From the NCBI GenBank assembly GCA_027452205.1, contig DAIDGV010000021.1, positions 1 through 64,000 of the forward strand: 64,000 nucleotides of DNA. Reading direction: 5' to 3'. Made by a program: the position numbers and the translations under genes. This DNA is from a candidate division FCPU426 bacterium (lineage in GTDB: Bacteria; Oederibacteriota; Muellerivitia; Muellerivitales; Muellerivitaceae). Shown here piece by piece: positions 38,201 to 46,123 of the stretch (the stretch's first letter is position 1; each line of letters starts with the position of its first letter). Under the pieces are notes generated by a model that saw only the letters and a list, made by a program, of their open reading frames with translations, ran no database searches and had not been told where the DNA came from.

Positions 38201-39103
38201 CAGACCAACACCGCCACCAACAGCTCGACCAACACCGCCACCAATACGCCTACGCTTACCAATACCCAGACCGTGACGGAGAGCGCCACGGCCACCTCTA
38301 CATCTTCTTCCACCGATACATCCACGAATACCCCGACGGTCACCGAGTCGGCCACGAATACCAACACGCAGACCGTGACCGAAAGCGCTACGGACACCTC
38401 GACCAATACAGCGACGGACACGGTCACCGATACCCAGACCGTTACCCAGTCCGCGACGGATACCAGTACTCAAACCGTTACCAACACCCAGACCGTGACG
38501 CAGAGCGCCACCGATACATCCACTTCGACCGCGACCAGCACGGTCACGAACACCCAGACCGTGACCCAATCGGCGACGAACACCAGCAGCCAAACGGTCA
38601 CCCTGACCGAGACTTCGACCGGTACCCCGACAGCCACGAGTACGTCAACCGCCACCCAAACGAACAGTGGTACGGCCACCTCGACGTTCACTTCCACTAA
38701 TACCTCGCTCTCAACATCTACCTCGACGAGGACGGCCACGGCCAGTTCGACGGCCACTTCTTCATCGACGGCGCTGGCCACCGCCACAGGTACTTTTACT
38801 TCTTCTCCGACGGTAACGGCCACGGTAGGGTCGGTGGCGATCGTTTATCCGGATCCGGTGACAGGTCCGGGGCCTGTCCAATTGCGTTTGCCCTTGAGGT
38901 CGAGGGGGAACGTGACGGTGGAGATCTTCACACTTGCTTTCCGCTGCGTGCGCACGTTGAACTGGAAACAGGTGCCGGTCGGACAGGATGTGACACTGGA
39001 TCTGGTGGACAACAAGGGCAGCGCCTTGGCCAATGGGCTTTACTACATCCGTGTTACGGTGCCTACAGGTCATTCCATCTTGAAACTACTCATCTTGCGA
39101 TAG
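35210..39103 (+). CDS. Secreted S53 (sedolisin/kumamolisin) protease with Kelch propeller and sorting domain
   Basis: 1297 aa from a TTG with GAGG upstream. Signal peptide about 1-34. A pro-kumamolisin activation domain (about 45-190, with NPQYHHYLTPDQF) is followed by the S53 catalytic domain (about 200-580). The catalytic residues are Glu284 and Asp288 in QEMTLD and Ser483 in EGTSAAAPLWAGF, with the late Gly/Asp calcium region DLATGWGT. S53 enzymes are acid-active serine-carboxyl endopeptidases. A Kelch-type propeller (about 586-885) with repeated VIGGQ / VMGGK / LIGGS and NDVW motifs follows. A very long Thr-rich linker (886-1205) and a sorting domain (1210-1297, ending KLLILR) complete it. 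Autoprocessing of the pro-domain at low pH is expected from the family. Confidence 0.9.
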   Translation: MSDSFFYPSLRSVRGYLVRVSFLLFFLSGPVVSAASLHFFEHANLPKDVLTATRMERLSASRHLHLTIGLPTRDQANMQALVEAMYEKGNPQYHHYLTPDQFTSSFGPSEADYQKLTEFFKGKGLTIEGTSPGRVTLNVTGRVDQIERTFHVHLHNYRRGDGSQFFAPDVEPSVETEVNIARVGGLDNAHPAIPLVHNTGGGALSDLAPNGTGTSGAEWGNDIRTAYIPGVALTGAGQTIAIVSQEAYLPSDVSTYCTDTGIALASTQNVTCGSYSNLQNDTQEMTLDMEMANTMAPGAFITAYIGDDFDAILSQIASDGTAYQVTSSYGFTADTVTISLLTQLALQGQSYLNAAGDGGSYVNGAQDTNNSTVKAASLTGTVMDQSLVTVVGGTAMTLTGTGTAYGGEVVWNDTTAVETTHMTTGSGGGRSADTSIPSYQSVVSMATNNGSTTKRNIPDVACLAYGIQIVWNGAITPFIEGTSAAAPLWAGFIALVNEQAVNASKPPVGFLNPSLYAIGESGNYSSDFHDITVGNNDMTGSAPTQYSAVAGYDLATGWGTMKGQALINDLITNYVAPTATITPSPTNTPGGCGSNPGSSWTQLHNVIVSGQGGGAFDIHDGNGPEPVVIGGLDAGVSVLYAYPGGGASLGATQITVAPVTMRTNYDVVNFNGWTWVVGGLSGSTYMNDVWRTWDGVDYAKVTGSAAFAGRDNFGLVVYNNKLWVIGGQTATGTVVNDVWSSPDGITWTRATSSAAFSARQLLSAVVFNGQMWVMGGKNSGGTMLNDVYNSTDGVNWTAVSGSAFTAREAALVTVCGNDLWLIGGSSNGTSGLTDVWVSEDGGNWTKETNAAGFGASVTEYAACAFSYSGNVWVMGSNGTYTSSCCALPTYTPTQTSTRTSTSTQTATNTATKTASQTSTGTATNTATNSTTATATSTGTNTGTNTSTQTSTSTATNTETVTETQTNTSTNSSTNTPTYTGTNTATSTVTNTQTVTESQTNTATNSSTNTATNTPTLTNTQTVTESATATSTSSSTDTSTNTPTVTESATNTNTQTVTESATDTSTNTATDTVTDTQTVTQSATDTSTQTVTNTQTVTQSATDTSTSTATSTVTNTQTVTQSATNTSSQTVTLTETSTGTPTATSTSTATQTNSGTATSTFTSTNTSLSTSTSTRTATASSTATSSSTALATATGTFTSSPTVTATVGSVAIVYPDPVTGPGPVQLRLPLRSRGNVTVEIFTLAFRCVRTLNWKQVPVGQDVTLDLVDNKGSALANGLYYIRVTVPTGHSILKLLILR
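38080..38600 (+). repeat. Degenerate coding tandem repeat in the Thr-rich linker
   Basis: This part of the protease linker repeats a unit of about 20-30 residues built on NTQTVTESAT or NTQTVTQSAT with short Thr/Asp/Ser runs between. At least six TQTVT blocks are spaced through it. At DNA level the copies use mixed ACN codons, so they are similar but rarely identical. Length variation by slippage or recombination is plausible. Confidence 0.7.
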
Positions 39104-39209
39104 GACTTTCTTTATTGTCTCAATGGGTTTTATCCGCTGGAAGAGGATGGGTCTAAAAAAGATTTTTTCTTTGATAAATAAGGGGTAAACGCTGTCCTAA
39201 AATCGTTTA

Positions 39210-39238
39210 TTGTGCGGGCAAAATTACGCTGTTATATT
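39210..39238 (+). promoter_or_regulatory. Promoter of the first TPR gene
   Basis: -35 TTGTGC (39210-39215), 17-bp spacer, -10 TATATT (39233-39238). It is followed by AGAAAAAAATTC and the ATG at 39264. The same arrangement is repeated in front of the paralogous gene at 41202. Confidence 0.65.
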
Positions 39239-39263
39239 AGAAAAAAATTCACATAGGCACCCT

Positions 39264-41093
39264 ATGGCGAACACTCCCCAAGACGACAAAAAGAGCATCG
39301 TCAAGCTCGCGCACATCTATTCCCAAGAAGGTCAATGGGACCGTGCTCTGAATGAATATCGAAAGATCCTCGCTTTGGATCCGGATGATATGAACACGCA
39401 CGGTATTTTGGGTGACATTTACGTTAAGAAGGACCTTGTTCCCGCCGCTTACGAAGCTTATACCCGGTCGGTGAATGGCTTTGTGGCCCGCAATCAGATC
39501 GATAAAGCCATGTCGATCTATCGAAAATTGGCCAAGTTAAATGCCAGTAAATTGATGGAAGACGCCCGCGCCAAGGTCGCTTTTGCCCAGCATTACGTCA
39601 AGATCGATGAAAGTCTTCAAACGGAAAAATTCGATCAAGCGGTCGATATGATGGGGAAGATCCTCAAGGCCCGCGCGGACGATCCGGTGGTCCTGGCTAA
39701 ATTGCTTGAGTTGGAATTGATGATCGCGGAAATGCCCCCCTCAGTCTTGCTGTACCAGAATTTTGGCGATCTTTTCCTCAAACACAACATCCTCGATAAA
39801 GCCCAAATGATGTTCAAACGCATCTCGGAACTGGATACCAAGGACCGATCGGTGCGGGCCAACCTAGCCCAACTGCACGCCAAGCAAGGACAGGACAGTG
39901 AGGCCAAAAAGGAATACCTGAGCCTGGCCGAAGAGGCCCTGGCCGAGGACAAATTGGACGAGGCGGTCGGCTACGCCCAAAAGGCCATCGAACTCAAGAG
40001 CGTGGAAGCCAATTACGTCACGGGGTTCGTTCTTTTCAAGAAGCAAAAATGGGCCGAGGCCAAGGCCGAATTTGAGAAGCTTTTGCGTATCAAGGTGAAT
40101 CATTTGGGGGCTTTGGTGCACATCGGCAAGGTCTTGGATGTTTTGGGGCAACCGGATAAGGCCAAAGAGTTTTTCCATAAAGCGCTGATGATCGATAAAG
40201 AGGGTGTGCTGGCCCAAGAAGCCTGGGCTGAATTTTGCGTGAAACATAAAGAGAAAGAAACGGCTATCCCGGCTTTGACCGTTCTTTTGGATAAAGCGAT
40301 CTTGGACCATCAGACGGAACGCGCGGTCAAGTTCGCCAAGATGTTGGCGGCCTTGGAACCGGAGGCCATTTTCCCCCAGGCCAAATTGGTCCAGTTGCTC
40401 CAGTCCGCGGGTGACATGAACGGCGCGTCGGAAGCTTGCCGGACATTGGCATCGGTCTATCAAAAGTCGAATCAATACGAAGGCGCGATCGAGTATCTTG
40501 AAAAGGCCGTGGAACTGAACCCAGGGATCGCCGGTGAGATAGAGCGGATCCTTATTGAGCTTCGTCAAAAGATTCAGCCGCCGGTGATCGAGGTGCCTCC
40601 GGAAGCGATCCAACAGCCATTGATATCGGAGCCGGTTCCGGTCGAGGAAGTCCAAACAGAACTGCCACCTGACCCGGTTCAGGGCAAAGAAGTAAAAGAG
40701 GAGATCCTGGAAGAACTGGTCGTGATTGAGGAAGAAAAGGATATCTTTACGGATCCTTTGCCGGGCTTGGAGTCCTTACTCAAGACGGAAGCCCAAAAGC
40801 CGGCTGAAGCGACCATTTTGCCTCTGATGCCGGACACCCTGGAAGCTTACGCGGCGGAACTGCAAACCGCTGAAATGTGCATTAAACAGGGCCTTTTGAA
40901 GGCGGCGATCGACATTTATCACCAACTTTTAGAAGTGGATCCCGGTTTGAACGAGATCCGTCAAAAACTCAATGAAGTGAATGCCGTTTATTTGAAGAAG
41001 TGGATGGAATCTAAGGTAATTAAAGCCCCCGTCCAACCCAACCCTTTTTTGATCTCGCCGCCCGCTTTTGGTAAAAAGTCCAATACCAACTGA
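39264..41093 (+). CDS. TPR-repeat protein, paralogue 1
   Basis: 609 aa from the ATG at 39264, which lies 25 nt after the -10 box; a longer frame from 39210 would start inside the promoter. No signal peptide, so it is probably cytoplasmic. Most of the chain consists of tetratricopeptide repeats: YSQEGQWDRALNEYRKILAL near the start, then units with W-A-E-A-K-A-E-F, LGxxDKA and YEGAIEYLEKAVELNPG. A Pro/Glu-rich stretch (about 435-510) links to a final TPR-like pair. It is a clear paralogue of the following gene. TPR arrays are protein-interaction scaffolds, and the partner is unknown. The ExeA-like ATPase downstream makes a role in an envelope or secretion process possible. Confidence 0.8.
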   Translation: MANTPQDDKKSIVKLAHIYSQEGQWDRALNEYRKILALDPDDMNTHGILGDIYVKKDLVPAAYEAYTRSVNGFVARNQIDKAMSIYRKLAKLNASKLMEDARAKVAFAQHYVKIDESLQTEKFDQAVDMMGKILKARADDPVVLAKLLELELMIAEMPPSVLLYQNFGDLFLKHNILDKAQMMFKRISELDTKDRSVRANLAQLHAKQGQDSEAKKEYLSLAEEALAEDKLDEAVGYAQKAIELKSVEANYVTGFVLFKKQKWAEAKAEFEKLLRIKVNHLGALVHIGKVLDVLGQPDKAKEFFHKALMIDKEGVLAQEAWAEFCVKHKEKETAIPALTVLLDKAILDHQTERAVKFAKMLAALEPEAIFPQAKLVQLLQSAGDMNGASEACRTLASVYQKSNQYEGAIEYLEKAVELNPGIAGEIERILIELRQKIQPPVIEVPPEAIQQPLISEPVPVEEVQTELPPDPVQGKEVKEEILEELVVIEEEKDIFTDPLPGLESLLKTEAQKPAEATILPLMPDTLEAYAAELQTAEMCIKQGLLKAAIDIYHQLLEVDPGLNEIRQKLNEVNAVYLKKWMESKVIKAPVQPNPFLISPPAFGKKSNTN

Positions 41094-41142
41094 GTTGTTC
41101 CTAACTTCTAGCCCACAAAAACCCAGTGTTCAGGCCCTTTTA

Positions 41143-41171
41143 TTGCGCTGTCCTATGGGCAATGTTATAGT
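41143..41171 (+). promoter_or_regulatory. Promoter of the second TPR gene
   Basis: -35 TTGCGC (41143-41148), 17-bp spacer, -10 TATAGT (41166-41171), then AGAAAAAAGC. It has the same spacing as the promoter of the paralogue and a similar A-rich initial transcribed region. CAGGGG lies 8 nt before the ATG at 41202. Confidence 0.65.
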
Positions 41172-41201
41172 AGAAAAAAGCTATATTTCAGCAGGGGTCT
41201 A

Positions 41202-43352
41202 ATGGCCAATCCTCCGGCAGGCGATAAAAAAAACATAGTAAAATTAGCCTACCTCTATTTCCAAGAGGGCCGCTGGGATAATGCCATTGAGGAATACCAA
41301 AAACTCCTTGAATTAGACCCGGAGGATATGAACGTCCACAATATGTTGGGGGACGTCTATGTCAAAAAGAGCGCCGCGGCCCAGGCCTATACCGAATATA
41401 ACCGTGTGGCCGAGGATCTGATCAATCGGGGACAAGTGGATAAGGCCGTCCTGATCCACCGCAAGATAGCCCGTTTGGATCCCACGCAACTTCCCGCTGC
41501 CGCCCGCCAAAAACAGAGCTTGATCCAACTCCATATGAAAGCCGACCAGGCCATGGAAGAGAGCCGGGTCGAGGAAGCGATGGAGGCTTATGGGGAAATA
41601 CTCAAACTGAACCCTGAAGACCTGATTGTCGCCTCCAAGTTGGCCGAATTGGACGAAAAGGTCGGTCGTGTTTCCGACGCGGTCCAACAGTACCTGCTTT
41701 TGGGTGATTCTTTCATGAAGAACCACCTCTTCAAAAAAGCCCAAGAAATGTACAGAAAAGTCACCCTCATGGACCCGAGCAATGTGCCGGCCCACATGAA
41801 TTTGGCCCAGATCTACATCAAACAAGGTTCGGAAAATGACGCGAAAAAGGAATATCTCAGCGTCGCCGAGCAGGCTTTGTCCAAGGATGACCTGGAAACT
41901 GCCTTGGCTAACGCCAGTAAAGCGGTGGAACTGAAGAGCATCGAGGCCCATTACATTGTGGGGGTGGTCTTCACCCGGCAGGGAAAATGGGCAGAAGCCA
42001 AGAATGAGTTCGACGATCTCTTGCGTTTTAAAGTGAATCACTTGGGAGCCCTGGTCTATTTAGGCAAAGTTTTTGCCGCGCAGAACCAAATGGACAAAGC
42101 GGCGGATAGTTTTCAAAAAGCCCTGAAGGTCGACAAGGACAGTGTGTTGGCCCTGGAAGGTTGGGCCGATTTCAATATCGCCCGCAAGAATAAAGCGGAG
42201 GCCTTGAAAGCCTTGACCCCTTTAGTGGACAAGGCCTTGGCGGGAAATGATGTGGACGCGGCGGTGAGCTGGGCCCAAAAGTTGGTCTCGGTGGATGTGA
42301 CCTTGACCGAATCCCGGGTTAAATTGGCGCAAGCCTTTGAAAAGAAAGGCGACGCGAAAGCGGCCGCAGATACTTATTACAATTTGTCGCTCGCTTTTGC
42401 CGGGGAGAACAAGGCCCAAGAAGCGGAGACCTATCTCAAGAAAACGTTGGAGCTCGATCCATCCCACGAAAGAGCGACGGCTAGCCAAGTCAAGCCGGTT
42501 CCCTCTCCTGTCGAAGAGGCGCCGCCAGTGGCGGAAGTGCCTGAAGAAAGATCCGCGGAAGCGACTCGGTCATCCCAGGCGGAAGTGGGCCATGTCAGCC
42601 CGCAAGAGGCTTTCAAGGCCCAAGTGGCCGTGGCCGACCAATATGTGAAACAAGGGTTGCTGGACGAGGCGATCGAGATCTTTCAACAGCTGTTGGACGT
42701 GGAACCGGAAAACGCCGAGGTCAAGACCAAGCTCAATAAGGTCTATTCAGCCCTAGCCAAAACAGGTACGGACCTGAGCGGGGTTTTCGCGCCCTCGAAG
42801 GCGGAGGAGGCGGCTAAAGCCGCCGAGGCCAAGGCTGCCGCCGATGAAGCGGCCAAGAAGAATTTGAAAGAGCTGGAAGTCAAAGCCCGGGAAGAAGCGG
42901 ACAAAAGGGCCCGGGTCGAGCTGGAAAAGCGGGCTAGGGAAGAGGCTGACAAGCGGGCTAATGAGGAGATCAAGCGCCTAGCCGAGGAAAAAGAGAAGAA
43001 GGCCCAAGCGGCCGCTTTGGTGGGCAAGGTCGATAAGGGGTTGCCGGCCATGGACGATATGGTGGCGATGGCTGAGGCGGATTTGCTGCATTCACAAGGC
43101 AAGGCCGAAGAGGCCGCTAAGATCTATCAAAAGATCCTAGCCTCTCATCCTGATAACCAAACGGTCCGCAAAAAACTGGATGCCATCGAGGAGAGCCTGA
43201 AACGGACGTCCGCATCCCCGACCCTCAAACCCGTCCAGCCTGTACTTAAAATCGTCGAAAAGCCAGCATCGGGTGCCCCTGCTCAACCGTCGTCCGGTCC
43301 TGAAAATGATTCGAATATTAAAAAGAAATCGAATAAGATAGGGTACGTTTAA
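41202..43352 (+). CDS. TPR-repeat protein, paralogue 2, with charged coiled-coil region
   Basis: 716 aa. The N-terminal 420 residues are TPR units aligned with the upstream paralogue (YFQEGRWDNAIEEYQKLLEL, FKKAQEMYRKVTLMDPSN). After a Pro/Glu linker comes another TPR pair (about 465-515). A strongly charged Ala/Glu/Lys/Arg helix (about 530-610, with repeated KAREEADKRA) looks like a long coiled coil. A further TPR hairpin (about 625-665) and a Pro-rich tail follow. No signal or membrane segment is present. It has its own promoter and is followed after 20 bp by the ExeA-like ATPase, so the two are probably expressed together. A scaffold role is inferred. Confidence 0.8.
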   Translation: MANPPAGDKKNIVKLAYLYFQEGRWDNAIEEYQKLLELDPEDMNVHNMLGDVYVKKSAAAQAYTEYNRVAEDLINRGQVDKAVLIHRKIARLDPTQLPAAARQKQSLIQLHMKADQAMEESRVEEAMEAYGEILKLNPEDLIVASKLAELDEKVGRVSDAVQQYLLLGDSFMKNHLFKKAQEMYRKVTLMDPSNVPAHMNLAQIYIKQGSENDAKKEYLSVAEQALSKDDLETALANASKAVELKSIEAHYIVGVVFTRQGKWAEAKNEFDDLLRFKVNHLGALVYLGKVFAAQNQMDKAADSFQKALKVDKDSVLALEGWADFNIARKNKAEALKALTPLVDKALAGNDVDAAVSWAQKLVSVDVTLTESRVKLAQAFEKKGDAKAAADTYYNLSLAFAGENKAQEAETYLKKTLELDPSHERATASQVKPVPSPVEEAPPVAEVPEERSAEATRSSQAEVGHVSPQEAFKAQVAVADQYVKQGLLDEAIEIFQQLLDVEPENAEVKTKLNKVYSALAKTGTDLSGVFAPSKAEEAAKAAEAKAAADEAAKKNLKELEVKAREEADKRARVELEKRAREEADKRANEEIKRLAEEKEKKAQAAALVGKVDKGLPAMDDMVAMAEADLLHSQGKAEEAAKIYQKILASHPDNQTVRKKLDAIEESLKRTSASPTLKPVQPVLKIVEKPASGAPAQPSSGPENDSNIKKKSNKIGYV

Positions 43353-43372
43353 ATTTAAGGAACGCCCTACCT

Positions 43373-44191
43373 ATGAGCTATGAACACTTTTATGGCTTGA
43401 AAGAACAAGCCTTTTCCAACGCCCCCGATAGCCGTTTTTATTATGAAAGCAGCCAGCATGCCGAGGCGATGATCCGTCTCTTTCACTCCGTGGACACCAT
43501 GAAGGGCCTCACCGTCATGATCGGGGATATCGGCACCGGCAAGACCCTTTTGGCCCGTAAAGCCCTGGAAAAATTCGAATCGGACCCCCAATACGAAGCC
43601 GCCCTTCTGGTGATGGTCCATAGCGAGATCTCGGCGGAATGGATGCTCAAACGTATCGCCCAACAGCTGGGCGTGGAAAATATCGGCGAAAGCGCGGCCC
43701 AGATCATCCCCCAACTTTACGACCGCTTGATGAAGATCTACGAAGAAGGGCGCAAGGCGGTGGTCTTGATCGATGAGGCTAACATGCTGCAAAAACGGGA
43801 GATCTTCGAGGAGTTCCGTGGACTGCTCAATCTGGAGGTCCCGGGGCGAAAATTGATCTCGATCGTTCTCCTTGGCCTGCCCGAATTGGAAAAATACCTC
43901 GCCTTGGACCAGGCCCTGCTCCAACGGGTGGCCGTGAAATTCTTCATCAAGACCTTGACCCGTGAGACCACCGAACAGTACATCAAGCACCGCCTGGCGG
44001 TGGCAGGTTGTGAAAAGGAAGTCTTCACCAACGATGCGTACCAAGAGATATTCGACTATACGAAGGGTATACCGCGGCTCATCAACACGATCTGTGATAA
44101 CGCCATGTTGGAAGGTTTTTTGCTGAAAAAAGAGCAGATTACCGGTGAAGTCATCGAACAAGTGGTCAAGGACCTGGGCCTAAAGAAATAG
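43373..44191 (+). CDS. ExeA/GspA-like AAA ATPase
   Basis: 272 aa. It starts MSYEHFYGLKEQAFSNAPD, the usual opening of ExeA-type ATPases, with Walker A GDIGTGKT (51-58), Walker B AVVLIDEAN (about 129-137), the sensor region VLLGLPEL and the final GIPRLINTICDNAML. ExeA energises assembly of the type II secretin in Aeromonas. Many shorter relatives without the peptidoglycan-binding domain, like this one, occur next to envelope or exopolysaccharide loci. It follows the TPR gene by 20 bp. Which secretion or surface system it serves here is not shown by the sequence. Confidence 0.85.
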   Translation: MSYEHFYGLKEQAFSNAPDSRFYYESSQHAEAMIRLFHSVDTMKGLTVMIGDIGTGKTLLARKALEKFESDPQYEAALLVMVHSEISAEWMLKRIAQQLGVENIGESAAQIIPQLYDRLMKIYEEGRKAVVLIDEANMLQKREIFEEFRGLLNLEVPGRKLISIVLLGLPELEKYLALDQALLQRVAVKFFIKTLTRETTEQYIKHRLAVAGCEKEVFTNDAYQEIFDYTKGIPRLINTICDNAMLEGFLLKKEQITGEVIEQVVKDLGLKK

Positions 44192-44211
44192 GTTTTAGCG
44201 TTATATGCGAA

Positions 44212-44240
44212 TTGACTCCAAAGGGGGTCAAAAGTATAAT
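44212..44240 (+). promoter_or_regulatory. Promoter of tRNA-Gly
   Basis: -35 TTGACT (44212-44217), exactly 17 bp, -10 TATAAT (44235-44240), 39 bp before the tRNA. GCGAATT and AATTCGC flank the promoter as an inverted repeat, and GACTCC/GGGGGTC lie within it. This is the best sigma-70-type promoter in the window. Confidence 0.8.
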
Positions 44241-44279
44241 TCGCACCTGCTTTGAGGCCTTTGTTTCACCGATCAGAGC

Positions 44280-44354
<75 letters not shown>

Positions 44355-44397
44355 TCTTGTTCCTCGGCCGAGAGGTATAAAACGGCAGTCTTGAACG

Positions 44398-44429
44398 AGC
44401 CCGGGGAAACCCGGGCTTATTGCTTTCTG
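44398..44429 (+). terminator. Hairpin between tRNA-Gly and tRNA-Cys
   Basis: AGCCCGGG (44398-44405), loop GAAA, CCCGGGCT (44410-44417), followed by TATTGCTTTCT. The stem is very stable, but the T-run is interrupted. It could be a terminator after tRNA-Gly or a processing signal between the two tRNAs. Confidence 0.55.
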
Positions 44430-44444
44430 GACAGGGTGCTACGG

Positions 44445-44520
44445 GGCGGCATACCCAAGTGGTTAAGGGAGCGGTCTGCAAAACCGCGATTCGGCGGTTC
44501 AAATCCGCCTGCCGCCTCCA
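44445..44520 (+). tRNA. tRNA-Cys (GCA)
   Basis: Acceptor GGCGGCA with TGCCGCC, anticodon stem GCGGT/ACCGC around CTGCAAA (anticodon GCA), T-loop GGTTCAAATCC, discriminator T and encoded CCA. It lies 90 bp after tRNA-Gly and 21 bp before the next coding region. Confidence 0.96.
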
Positions 44521-44541
44521 ATTTTTCTCGAGGTCCTTCGC

Positions 44542-46092
44542 ATGGTCTCCACGGCTTGGACTGAAAAAGACCTGGATCAAATGAGGTCTTTGGGCATCGA
44601 CCCAGCCGAAGTTGACCGCCAGATCGAACTTTTCAAAGATCCGCCTCCTTTTATTAAATTAGTAAGACCCGCTGTTCTCAATGATGGTATCGTTCATGTG
44701 AATGAAGCTGAGATCCCCGAACTCCTCCAAAAATACGAAGCGGCTAAAGACGCGGGTAGGTTCCTGAAATTCGTTCCGGCTTCCGGCGCCGCGACCCGGA
44801 TGTTCCAAACACTTTTCAAGTTCTTAGGCGAACCCAATGTCAGTAAGGCTCTTTTGAGAGAAAAAGCCGAGAGTGGGGACGGGGACGCCCTACAGTTGTT
44901 GAAGTTCATGGAACGGCTGCCTCGGGTGGCCTTTTATTCCGAACTGGAAGCGGTGATGGCCGCCAAGGGGTTGGACTTGAAAGAAGTGTTGAGCCGCGGG
45001 GATTACGGACTTGTCCTGCGCTATCTCCTGACCTCCGATGGTCTCGATTACGCCCAACGGCCGAAGGGGCTGATCCATTTCCACGATTATGGGGCGGAAG
45101 TCCGTACATCTTTCGAAGAACAGCTGATCGAGGGGGAACAGAGCGCGACAGCCATCCATTTCACGGTTTCCGCAGAACACCTGGATAGTTTTAAATATCA
45201 CCATACGGGTTTAAGGGGACGCCGGCGAACCGATCTGGTGGTGGATTTTTCGGTCCAAAATCAGGCCAGTCAGACCATCGCGGTGGACAAGTTGAACCGG
45301 CCTTTCCGGGACAAGGAAGGCCGACTGGTCTTTCGGCCCGCGGGCCACGGCTCCTTGATCGAAAACTTGGACCGGCTACGGGCGGACCTGGTTTTCATCA
45401 AGAATATCGATAATGTCTCCGTGGGTTCGGGTTTGACGACTTCCATCCAATGGAAAAAGATCCTGGGTGGTTATTTGGCGCGGTCACAAGAGAAAGTCTT
45501 TGCCTCATTGAAAACATTGAACGCTTGTTTGGTTGCCGAAAGCACTCTTTTGGAAATAGCCCGGTTCTGCCGGGAAGAATTGCGGATCAATCTGGGTGAA
45601 GGGTATGACCAACTCGGGTTTGAAGACAAAGCAAAGGTACTGAAGAAGGCTTTGGACCGGCCTATCCGGGTCTGTGGTGTGGTAAAAAATACCGGGGAGC
45701 CGGGCGGGGGCCCTTTCTGGGTGAGGGATTCACAAGGCAGGGAATCCTTACAGATAGTTGAAAGCGCACAGATCAACATGAAAGATCCGGGACAAAAGGC
45801 GGCTTTTGACCGTTCAACCTATTTCAACCCGGTGGATCTGGTCTGTGGAGTTAAGTCTTGGCAAGGAAAGCCTTTTTCGTTAAAAGACTATGTGGATGCC
45901 TCGGCGGTCTTCATCAGTCAAAAGTCCGTAGAGGGTCAGCAAATCAAAGCGCTGGAATTGCCGGGGTTGTGGAACGGGGCCATGGCGGATTGGATCACGG
46001 TCTTCGTGGAAGTTCCCATCGAGACCTTTAATCCGGTCAAGACGGTTTTCGATCTTTTAAAACCGGCCCATCAGGCGGGTTCGGCGGAATAA
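44542..46092 (+). CDS. DUF4301 family protein
   Basis: 516 aa, ATG with GAGG 8 nt upstream. The N-terminus (WTEKDLDQMRSLGIDPAEVDRQIELF, motif DxxQMxxxGIxxxxVxxQ) and FVPASGAATRMF (about 72-85) are typical of DUF4301, a family best known from Bacteroidetes-type genomes. The A-S-G-A-A-T-R-M stretch resembles a nucleotide-sugar or phosphate-binding loop, but no activity is established for the family. No signal peptide is present. It lies directly downstream of the tRNA-Cys gene and 31 bp before rfbB, whose product makes a deoxysugar nucleotide. A link to sugar metabolism is speculative. Confidence 0.85.
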   Translation: MVSTAWTEKDLDQMRSLGIDPAEVDRQIELFKDPPPFIKLVRPAVLNDGIVHVNEAEIPELLQKYEAAKDAGRFLKFVPASGAATRMFQTLFKFLGEPNVSKALLREKAESGDGDALQLLKFMERLPRVAFYSELEAVMAAKGLDLKEVLSRGDYGLVLRYLLTSDGLDYAQRPKGLIHFHDYGAEVRTSFEEQLIEGEQSATAIHFTVSAEHLDSFKYHHTGLRGRRRTDLVVDFSVQNQASQTIAVDKLNRPFRDKEGRLVFRPAGHGSLIENLDRLRADLVFIKNIDNVSVGSGLTTSIQWKKILGGYLARSQEKVFASLKTLNACLVAESTLLEIARFCREELRINLGEGYDQLGFEDKAKVLKKALDRPIRVCGVVKNTGEPGGGPFWVRDSQGRESLQIVESAQINMKDPGQKAAFDRSTYFNPVDLVCGVKSWQGKPFSLKDYVDASAVFISQKSVEGQQIKALELPGLWNGAMADWITVFVEVPIETFNPVKTVFDLLKPAHQAGSAE

Positions 46093-46123
46093 AGCAGGGA
46101 ATAATCTTAAGAACGGGAATGTT

